From: Aliihoeflea sp052435735
GTDB lineage: Bacteria > Pseudomonadota > Alphaproteobacteria > Rhizobiales > Rhizobiaceae
DNA length: 64,000 nt
Assembly (NCBI GenBank): GCA_052435735.1
Contig: JBQVNB010000001.1
Span: forward strand, 62,001-126,000
Direction: 5' to 3'
Shown here: positions 35,462 through 42,264 of the stretch, piece after piece
Layout of the letters: every line of letters starts with the position of its first letter
How positions within the stretch are numbered: position 1 is the first letter of the stretch
Position numbers and translations under genes: made by a program
The notes under the pieces: model-generated
Database searches by the model: none
Told to the model about the DNA's origin: nothing
The model's input: only the letters and a program-made list of their open reading frames with translations

Positions 35462-36649
35462 ATGAGCGCCAACGACGTCGTCATCACCGGCATCGGCCTC
35501 GTCTCCTGCCTCGGCGAAGGGGCGGATACGCACTGGTCGGTCCTGTCGTCCGGCAGCGCCAAGCCGGTCTATGACGCCGAGCGCTTCGCGCCCTACACGA
35601 TCCACCCGCTGCCGCAGATGGACTGGAGCCAGCAGATCCCCAAGCGCGGGGACCAGCGGCAGATGGAGACCTGGCAGCGGCTCGGCACCTATACGGCCGG
35701 GCTGGCGCTGGCCGATGCGGGGATCAAGGACGACGAGGCGCTTTGCGCTTCGATGGACATGGTGGTCGCCGCCGGCGGCGGCGAACGCGACGTTGCGGTG
35801 GACGAGATCATTCTCGATGCCTCGCGCTCGCGCAACGACCACGAACTCCTGCTCAACGAGAAACTGACGACCGAATTGCGGCCGACGCTCTTTCTCGCCC
35901 AGCTTTCCAACCTTCTCGCCGGCAACATCTCCATCGTCCACAAGGTCACCGGCTCCTCGCGCACCTTCATGGGCGAAGAAGGCGCGGGCGTATCGGCGAT
36001 CGAGACGGCGGCGGCGCGCATCCGGTCCGGTCAGTCGACGCATGTGCTGGTCGGCGGCGCGTTCCAGACCGAGCATCCCGACATGCTTCTCGGCTACGAG
36101 CTTGGCGGATATCTCCACCGCAAGCGCTGGAAGTCCGTATGGCAACGCGGCGCGAACGATGGCGGCGGCGTCATCACCGGCTCGGGCGGCGCGTTTCTCG
36201 TGCTCGAATCGCGCGAGCATGCCGAGGCGCGCGGCCATAAGGCCTATGCGCGGATCGACGCGGTCGCTTCCGGACGGGCGCGGCGCAAGGACAATCATCT
36301 GGCATCGGCCGTCGCCGGGCTTCTGCGCTCGCTGCCCGATTTCGCCGCGACGGAACTGGTGATTTCCGGCGCCTCGGGCGCGCATGCGCCGACCGGCGCC
36401 GAGCGCCAGGCCTTGCGCGAAAACGGCAGTCACGCCGTGCGCGCCTTCTCGACGCTGACCGGCCACATGAAGGAGGCGCAGTTCCCCTTTGCCATCGCGC
36501 TTGCGGCGCTGGCGCTTTCAAACGAGGCCGCCTACCCGCCCTTCGACGCAGAGAACGAGGCCGCAGCCCGCGTCGCGCCTGCAAAGGCCGTCGCGACGGC
36601 GATCGGCTACAACCGCTTCGAAGGCGCGGCCGTTCTGGCGCGGGCTTGA
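35462..36649 (+). CDS. fabF2XL: beta-ketoacyl synthase-like protein, FabF2XL
   Basis: A 395-residue thiolase-fold protein starting SANDVVITGIGLVSCLGEG. It lacks the catalytic Cys: the region aligned with ACASG reads GSSRTFMGEEGAGV. The first active-site His is displaced (SGASGAHAPTGAE), while the second is present (STLTGHMKEAQ). This is the chain-length-factor-like partner of the pair used for the C28 acyl chain. It starts 11 bases after acpXL, where fabZXL is expected in Rhizobium and Brucella. Confidence 0.88.
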   Translation: MSANDVVITGIGLVSCLGEGADTHWSVLSSGSAKPVYDAERFAPYTIHPLPQMDWSQQIPKRGDQRQMETWQRLGTYTAGLALADAGIKDDEALCASMDMVVAAGGGERDVAVDEIILDASRSRNDHELLLNEKLTTELRPTLFLAQLSNLLAGNISIVHKVTGSSRTFMGEEGAGVSAIETAAARIRSGQSTHVLVGGAFQTEHPDMLLGYELGGYLHRKRWKSVWQRGANDGGGVITGSGGAFLVLESREHAEARGHKAYARIDAVASGRARRKDNHLASAVAGLLRSLPDFAATELVISGASGAHAPTGAERQALRENGSHAVRAFSTLTGHMKEAQFPFAIALAALALSNEAAYPPFDAENEAAARVAPAKAVATAIGYNRFEGAAVLARA

Positions 36650-36660
36650 GGGAGATCGCC

Positions 36661-37929
36661 GTGAAGACCACCGATCATCTTGGACGCCCCATCGTCGCCG
36701 TGACCGGCATCGGCGTCGTCACCTCGCTCGGCCAGGGGCTCGACGCCAACTGGACCGCGCTGACCTCCGGCCAGTCCGGCATCCACCCGATCACCCGCTT
36801 TCCGACCGATCATCTGGCGACGACCATTTCCGGGACCGTCGACTTCCTGCAGTCGAGCAAGGAAGGCGCTTCTGCGCTGACGCAGGAACTTGCCGACATT
36901 TCCGCCGACGAGGCGGTCGGCATGTCGGGCATCGCGCGCGGGAGCTTCGACGGGCCTCTCTTCCTAGCCTCGCCGCCGGTCGAGCTCGGCTGGCAGGACC
37001 GGCTGTCGCTCTACGCCTCGTCGAACGAAGATGAGGGCTACCAGCGCCTGTTGAAGGTCGCGCGCGAGAAGCTGACGGCGGAGATCTTCGACGAGGCGCA
37101 GTTCGCGACCATCGCGGACCGGCTCGCCGACAAATACGGCACGCGTGGCCTGCCGATCACACTCTCGACCGCCTGCGCTTCGGGCGCGACGGCGATCCAG
37201 CTCGGCGTCGAGGCGATCCGGCGCGGCGAATGCGAGCGGGCGCTCGCGATCGGCGCGGACGGTTCGGCGACGGCCGAGGCGCTGATCCGATTCTCGCTGC
37301 TCTCCGCGCTCTCGACCGCAAACGAGGCGCCGACCAAGGCGTCGAAGCCGTTCTCCAAGGATCGCGACGGGTTCGTGCTTGCGGAAGGCTCGGCGGCGCT
37401 GGTGCTCGAATCTCTCGAAAGCGCGACGCGGCGCGGCGCCAAGGTGATCGGCATATTGCGCGGCTGCGGCGAGAAGGCCGACGATTTCCACCGCACGCGC
37501 TCCAAACCGGACGGTTCGCCCGCAATCGGCGCAATCCGCGCCGCGCTGGAGGATGCCGGGCTTGGCGACGACGGCATTTCCTACGTCAACGCGCATGGCA
37601 CCTCGACGCCGGAAAACGACAAGATGGAGCATCTGTCGCTTGCGACCGTCTTCGGCGACAATCTGAAGAAGATGGCCGTCTCTTCGAACAAGTCGATGAT
37701 CGGCCACACGCTCTCGGCCGCCGGCGCGATCGAGGCCGCGTTCTCGCTGATGACCATGCGCGAGGGCGTGCTGCCGCCGACCATCAATTACGACAATCCG
37801 GACCCTGCCATCGACCTCGACGTGGTGCCGAATACCAAGCGCTCGGCGGACGTGAAGACGGTCCTGTCGAACTCGTTCGGGTTCGGCGGGCAGAATACCT
37901 GCCTTGTCATGGCACGCGAAGCGTTCTAG
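36661..37929 (+). CDS. fabF1XL: beta-ketoacyl-ACP synthase FabF1XL
   Basis: A 422-residue elongating condensing enzyme for the very-long-chain lipid A acyl group. The full Cys-His-His set is present: STACASGATA, VNAHGTSTPEND and SNKSMIGHTLSAAG. It is expected to pair with the Cys-less FabF2XL just upstream. GTG 36661 is chosen because GAGGGAGA lies 7-8 bases upstream; a TTG at 36646 would overlap the previous stop. Between it and the next gene lies a palindromic repeat. Confidence 0.93.
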   Translation: MKTTDHLGRPIVAVTGIGVVTSLGQGLDANWTALTSGQSGIHPITRFPTDHLATTISGTVDFLQSSKEGASALTQELADISADEAVGMSGIARGSFDGPLFLASPPVELGWQDRLSLYASSNEDEGYQRLLKVAREKLTAEIFDEAQFATIADRLADKYGTRGLPITLSTACASGATAIQLGVEAIRRGECERALAIGADGSATAEALIRFSLLSALSTANEAPTKASKPFSKDRDGFVLAEGSAALVLESLESATRRGAKVIGILRGCGEKADDFHRTRSKPDGSPAIGAIRAALEDAGLGDDGISYVNAHGTSTPENDKMEHLSLATVFGDNLKKMAVSSNKSMIGHTLSAAGAIEAAFSLMTMREGVLPPTINYDNPDPAIDLDVVPNTKRSADVKTVLSNSFGFGGQNTCLVMAREAF

Positions 37930-37970
37930 TTGGCTTTTCCAAGACGCGGGCTGGCATTGCGCTCGACGTT

Positions 37971-38037
37971 GCCCCCCTCTGGCCTGCCGGGCATCTCCCC
38001 CGCACGGGGGGAGATGGCCGGCAGGTCAGAGGGGGGC
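37971..38037. repeat. short palindromic repeat, family B, inside the lpxXL operon
   Basis: A 31-base arm beginning GCCCCCCTCTGG and its near-perfect inverse (two mismatches) form a hairpin between fabF1XL and adh2XL. It is a short form of the element found at 31745, lacking the central segment. Confidence 0.85.
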
Positions 38038-38071
38038 GCTGTCCCGCTGCGATTGGCCAAGTGAGGAACTG

Positions 38072-39100
38072 ATGCGCGCATTGCAACTCATCGAGGATCG
38101 CCGCCTCGAAACCGTCGACATCGCCGAACCCGACGCGCCCGGTCAGGGCGAGGTGACGCTGCACATCCGCGCGGTGGCGTTGAACCACATCGACGTGTGG
38201 GGCTGGCGGGGCATGGCGTTCGCCAAGCGGAAGATGCCGCTGACCGTGGGCGCGGAAGCCTCGGGCGAGGTCGTCAAGGTCGGGCCGGGCGTGTCCAGTC
38301 TTCGCGAGGGGCAGCTTGTGTCGATCTATGGCGCGCGCACCTGCGGGCTGTGCAAGGCGTGCCGCGAGAAGCGCGACAATCTGTGTGAGAACGTGTCGGG
38401 CGTTCACGGCTTCCATCTCGACGGTTTCGCGCAGGAATACATGAACCTGCCGGCGCGGCTGCTCGTCCCTGCCCCGCCCGGTGTGACCGAAATCGGCGCG
38501 GCCGTGGCGCCGGTGACCTTCGGCACCGTTGAGCACATGCTGTTCGACAATGCGAAGCTGCAGCCGGGGGAGACGATCCTGATCCATGCCGGCGGGTCGG
38601 GAATCGGTTCGGCGGCGATCCAGCTTGCGCGACGGATGGGCTGCACGATCCTCACCACTGTCGGGTCGGATGCCAAGATCGAGCCGGCCAAGGCGCTCGG
38701 CGCCGATCACGTCATCAATTACCGCACCGACCGCTTCGAGGGCGCGGTGCGCAAGATCACCAAGAAGAAGGGCGTCGACGTCGTTTTCGAGCATGTCGGG
38801 GCCGACACCTGGGCGGGCTCGATGCTGTGCCTGAAGCGCGGCGGGCGGCTCGTCACATGCGGTTCGACCTCTGGCGTCTCGACCTCGATGAATCTGATGC
38901 AGCTCTTTCAGCAGCAGCTCAAGATTTTCGGCTCGTTCGGCTGCCGGATGGAGAACATGGCCGATGCCATGCAGAAGATGGCGGGTGGGCAGGTTTCGCC
39001 GGTGATCGACACCGAGGTCGATTTCGACGGCATCGGCCGGGCGCTGGAGCGCATGGAAGGCCGCGACGTCTTCGGCAAGATCATCCTGCGCGTATCATGA
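38072..39100 (+). CDS. zinc-type MDR dehydrogenase, Adh2XL-like
   Basis: A 342-residue medium-chain dehydrogenase/reductase. The structural zinc loop CGLCKACREKRDNLC (C-x2-C-x2-C-x7-C) and the Rossmann GGSGIGSAAIQLA are present. In the rhizobial lpxXL cluster this gene is called adh2XL and is thought to act as an enoyl reductase or alcohol dehydrogenase in the long-chain pathway; its exact step is not settled. GAGGAACTG precedes the ATG at 38072. Its TGA overlaps lpxXL by four bases. Confidence 0.85.
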   Translation: MRALQLIEDRRLETVDIAEPDAPGQGEVTLHIRAVALNHIDVWGWRGMAFAKRKMPLTVGAEASGEVVKVGPGVSSLREGQLVSIYGARTCGLCKACREKRDNLCENVSGVHGFHLDGFAQEYMNLPARLLVPAPPGVTEIGAAVAPVTFGTVEHMLFDNAKLQPGETILIHAGGSGIGSAAIQLARRMGCTILTTVGSDAKIEPAKALGADHVINYRTDRFEGAVRKITKKKGVDVVFEHVGADTWAGSMLCLKRGGRLVTCGSTSGVSTSMNLMQLFQQQLKIFGSFGCRMENMADAMQKMAGGQVSPVIDTEVDFDGIGRALERMEGRDVFGKIILRVS

Positions 39101-40038
39101 AGGGCGACAAGCTGCCGGCATTCCTGCGGCCGCTGGTTTACAGATCGGCCGGCGCGCTCAAGCAGGCCGAGTATTGGACGACGGCGCGGCTGGCGATGGC
39201 GGTGCTCTGGGGCCTGCGCAAGCTGCCGGCCTACAAGGCGCTCGACTTCGCCGACCGGACGGCGCGACGGCTCGGGCCGAAATTCGGCCGGCACCGCGTG
39301 GCCGTCAACAATCTAAAGCACGCCTATCCCGAAAAGTCCGAAGCCGAAATCCAAGAGATCGCGTCGGACATGTGGGGCAACATGGCCCGGCTGGCGGCGG
39401 AGTACATCTTCCTCGACCAGATTTTCGACCATGAACCCGGCAAGGCGCCGCAGCGCGTCGAGGTGATCGGCGAGGAGATTTTTCTGCGTATCCGCGAGGA
39501 AAAGCGCCCGCACATCATCTTCACTGCCCATTCGGGCAATTTCGAGCTGCTGCCGGTCGCGGCGATGGCCTACGACCTGCCGGTGACCGCCCTCTTCCGC
39601 GCGCCGAACAATCCCTACATGGCCGAATACGTCTTCAAGACGCGGCGCGACACGATGGGCGAATTGCTGGCCTCGCGCGCCGGCGCCGCGTTTGCGCTCG
39701 CGCGGGTTCTGGACCGGGGCGGCAATATCGGCGTGCTCGTCGATCAGAAATTCCACAAGGGCCAGAAGACGACCTTCTTCGGCCGCGAGTGCCGCACCAA
39801 CCCGCTGGTGCCGAAGCTGGCGCGGCAGTTCGAATGCGACGTCTATCCCGCGCGCTCGATCCGCCTGCCGGGCAACAAGTTCCGGCTGGAGTTGCAGGAC
39901 AAGATCGAATTCCCGCGCAATGCGTCGGGCGCCATCGACATCCATGCGAGCTGCCAGATGATGAATGACATCGTCGAAGGCTGGGTGCGCGAGCATCCCG
40001 GGCAATGGATGTGGTTTCACAAGCGCTGGTCGGACTGA
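39097..40038 (+). CDS. lpxXL: lipid A long-chain acyltransferase LpxXL
   Basis: A 313-residue LpxL/HtrB-family enzyme that moves the C28 hydroxy acyl chain from AcpXL to lipid A at the inner membrane. The catalytic HX4E motif is HSGNFE, followed by FRAPNNPYM and GVLVDQKF, standard for the family. An N-terminal partly hydrophobic segment (ARLAMAVLWGLRKLPA) suggests membrane association. ATG 39097 overlaps the adh2XL stop (ATGA). It is the last gene of the acpXL run. Confidence 0.93.
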   Translation: MKGDKLPAFLRPLVYRSAGALKQAEYWTTARLAMAVLWGLRKLPAYKALDFADRTARRLGPKFGRHRVAVNNLKHAYPEKSEAEIQEIASDMWGNMARLAAEYIFLDQIFDHEPGKAPQRVEVIGEEIFLRIREEKRPHIIFTAHSGNFELLPVAAMAYDLPVTALFRAPNNPYMAEYVFKTRRDTMGELLASRAGAAFALARVLDRGGNIGVLVDQKFHKGQKTTFFGRECRTNPLVPKLARQFECDVYPARSIRLPGNKFRLELQDKIEFPRNASGAIDIHASCQMMNDIVEGWVREHPGQWMWFHKRWSD

Positions 40039-40075
40039 GGCTTGCGCCTCGACGGCCTGCAAACGGCGTCTTCCT

Positions 40076-40122
40076 GCGCTTCCGGTGCTCATGTACCCAA
40101 ATGTACATCCGCTCCGGTTCTC
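40076..40122. repeat. imperfect palindrome between lpxXL and the anchor subunit gene
   Basis: ATGTAC (40091-40096) and GTACAT (40103-40108) form a short stem flanked by CCGG on both sides. It lies between convergent genes and may act as a weak terminator or be a degenerate repeat unit. Confidence 0.35.
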
Positions 40123-40162
40123 GAAAGCCACCGTTTTCGGCACATCGAGCCGCGAATCTGCC

Positions 40163-41095
40163 TCAGCAGCCATAATAGTTCATGACCGCGTGACGCGCTT
40201 CGGCGAAGAACAGCCAGCGCTCGACGAAGACACCTGCATAGTGGGACAGGACGGCCAGGAAGGCGGCGAGAAACGCCGTCAGGCCGGGGCCCATGGCGCT
40301 TGCGGCGAATACGGCAATGACCAGGAGAGTGGACGGGACGAGCCCCCCAAGCAGGATCGCTATGCCGAAGAGCTTGTCGGCATGTTTGCGGGCGACCTTG
40401 AAGCCCATCTCGCGGGTCAAATAGTTGTCGTTGATGTGGGGGCGCTCGAAGAGGCGCACGCGGCCGATCGAGCCGAGGCCGGTCGCGGTTTCGGGCGTCG
40501 AGAGAGGCGCGAGCGCCTTGCCGTCGGTGCGCCAGCGGCGTTTGACGAGCCAGGCGGCGATGGTGAACACGATGGCAAGGATGGCGAGAAGCCACGGCCG
40601 GGCAGCGCCGGTTACCGCGAGGAGCGTGCCGACCGTGGCGCCGCTTGCCAGCGAGAAGAGCAGATAGGTGACCGGTGTCAGGGGTTGGGACCAGAGTTGC
40701 ACGGTCTTCAGCGAGCCGTAGATCATCGCGGTGCAGTAGACCGTGACGAGGCTCAAGGTGGCTGCGACCAGACCGGGCACGACGAGGTGGCGGTCGTGGA
40801 AGATCGCGGCGTAGGCGCAGATCGTGAGCGGGATGAAGGTCAGGATCGCCAGAACGCCCTCGCGTGACAGCCAACTCGTGCGCCATTGGGACAGCGCACG
40901 CCAGGCACGTTGCGGATTGCCGAGGTGGAGGGTGGAGGAGATGAGCCCGCCGGCGATGAGGGCGAGCGCGAGGAGGTAGCCGATCTTGGTTGCGAGGGCG
41001 GCGGGGTCGAAGAGGCCCAGGCCGAGCAGGGCGGCGAGGCCGTAGCCCATGCCGGAGAGGGTCGTGAAGACGATGATGGAGAGGGCTGGGTGCAT
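40163..41095 (-). CDS. soeC: DmsC-family membrane anchor, probable SoeC
   Basis: A 310-residue integral membrane protein with about eight helices, related to DmsC, the quinone-reacting anchor of DMSO reductase-type enzymes. Features are SIIVFTTLSGMGYGLAALLGLG at the N-terminus, SSTLHLGNPQRAWRALSQWRTSWLSREGVLA (the DmsC signature) and a C-terminal WLFFAEARHAVMNYY. With the iron-sulfur and molybdenum subunits upstream it would carry electrons to the quinone pool. It lies after a palindromic repeat, 220 bases from the iron-sulfur gene. Confidence 0.8.
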   Translation of the reverse strand: MHPALSIIVFTTLSGMGYGLAALLGLGLFDPAALATKIGYLLALALIAGGLISSTLHLGNPQRAWRALSQWRTSWLSREGVLAILTFIPLTICAYAAIFHDRHLVVPGLVAATLSLVTVYCTAMIYGSLKTVQLWSQPLTPVTYLLFSLASGATVGTLLAVTGAARPWLLAILAIVFTIAAWLVKRRWRTDGKALAPLSTPETATGLGSIGRVRLFERPHINDNYLTREMGFKVARKHADKLFGIAILLGGLVPSTLLVIAVFAASAMGPGLTAFLAAFLAVLSHYAGVFVERWLFFAEARHAVMNYYGC

Positions 41096-41138
41096 TAGGT
41101 TGCCGCGCGAGAAATTGCGAAGGTTGCGGCTCTGGCGC

Positions 41139-41292
41139 GCGCCCCTCCGTCCTGCCGGCCGCCCTGGCCCGAGCCACGGGTCTCGGCCCGTCCTTCGGAC
41201 CCCCCGCGGGGAGGGAGATTAGCCTGCATCCACGACGCGCGTGATCTCCCCCCATGCGGGGGAGATGTCCGGCAGGACAGAGGAGGGCAACG
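41139..41292. repeat. long palindromic repeat, family B, extended form
   Basis: About 150 bases between the iron-sulfur and anchor subunit genes. It matches the copy at 48191-48344 in inverse orientation along its length. It carries a 40-base extension (41161-41200) not present in the copy at 31745; that extension matches 38 of 40 bases with the complement of 48281-48320. Confidence 0.85.
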
Positions 41293-41315
41293 TAGAGAGC
41301 CGATGTTCCAGATCA

Positions 41316-42077
41316 TCAAATCCGCTCCAGCATGCCGTCGAGCCAAGCGAAGAAGCCGGATGCGCCGGCGGAGTTTTCCGCCAGCGGCACCGCGCTTGCG
41401 GCCAGTGCCGTGCGCGGGCGGGGTGGCAGGTACTTGTTGACCGGCCTGGTGCCCTGCTCCGGCATCAGGTCGATGCCGCCGCGGGCGGCGACCATTTTCG
41501 AGACGTTCGACTGCGGATCGGCGAGGTCGCCGTAGTGGCGGGCGTTGGCGGGGCAGGTTCGCACGCAGGACGGGACGCGGTCGATCTCGGCGATGGTCTC
41601 GTTGTAGATGCGGTCGACGCACAGCGTGCATTTCTTCATGACGCCGGCGGCGAGGTCCATCTCGCGCGCGCCGTAGGGGCAGGCCCAGGCGCAGAGACCG
41701 CAACCGATACACATGTCCTCGTCGACGAGCACGATGCCGTCTTCGGCGCGCTTGTAGGACGCGCCGGTGGGGCAGACGGTGACGCAGGGCGCATCCTCGC
41801 AATGGAGGCAGGATTTGGGGAAGTGGACGATGCGCGCATCGCCCGCTTCACCAATCTTTTCAGCGCCTTCGGGGAGGACTTCGAAGGAATGAATCCGGTT
41901 GAGGAAAGTGCCGGAGACGTCGGCGCCGTAGGGGTTCTGGTCGGACAGAGCGGCGCCGTAGCCGCCGGTGTTCCATTCCTTGCAGGAAATGACGCAGGCG
42001 TGGCAGCCGACGCAGACGTCAAGGTCGATGACGAGGCCGAGCTTTTTCGGGGTGGGGAGTGATGGGAGGGAGGTCAT
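41316..42077 (-). CDS. soeB: four-cluster iron-sulfur subunit, probable SoeB
   Basis: A 253-residue ferredoxin-like subunit with four cysteine groups for 4Fe-4S clusters: CVGCHACVISCK, CLHCEDAPCVTVCP, CIGCGLCAWACP and CTLCVDRI...CVRTCPANA. This is the DmsB/PhsB/SoeB pattern. No signal peptide, so the complex faces the cytoplasm. It links the molybdenum site to the membrane anchor. I start it at 42077 (MTSLPSLPTPKKLG) with GGGAGGGAGG upstream. Confidence 0.85.
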   Translation of the reverse strand: MTSLPSLPTPKKLGLVIDLDVCVGCHACVISCKEWNTGGYGAALSDQNPYGADVSGTFLNRIHSFEVLPEGAEKIGEAGDARIVHFPKSCLHCEDAPCVTVCPTGASYKRAEDGIVLVDEDMCIGCGLCAWACPYGAREMDLAAGVMKKCTLCVDRIYNETIAEIDRVPSCVRTCPANARHYGDLADPQSNVSKMVAARGGIDLMPEQGTRPVNKYLPPRPRTALAASAVPLAENSAGASGFFAWLDGMLERI

Positions 42078-42107
42078 GAGTGTCCCCCGTCGCTCGCAGT
42101 AGTGAAG

Positions 42108-42249
42108 CACCCCCACTCCGGCCCTTCGGGCCACCTCTCCCCCTGCCCGGGGGAGAGGAAATGCGCTGCCGCGACGTCGGTTCTCCAGCTTGGGTTCCTC
42201 TCCCCCGGGCAGGGGGAGAGGTGGACGCGAAGCGGACGGAGTGGGGGTG
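42108..42249. repeat. palindromic repeat, family C, between soeB and soeA
   Basis: Arms at 42108-42160 and 42195-42249 are inverted copies beginning CACCCCCACTCCG and including ACCTCTCCCCCTGCCCGGGG. It fills the gap between the molybdenum and iron-sulfur subunit genes of one operon. This sequence type is unlike family B. Confidence 0.85.
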
Positions 42250-42264
42250 ATTTGCGGCCGAACA

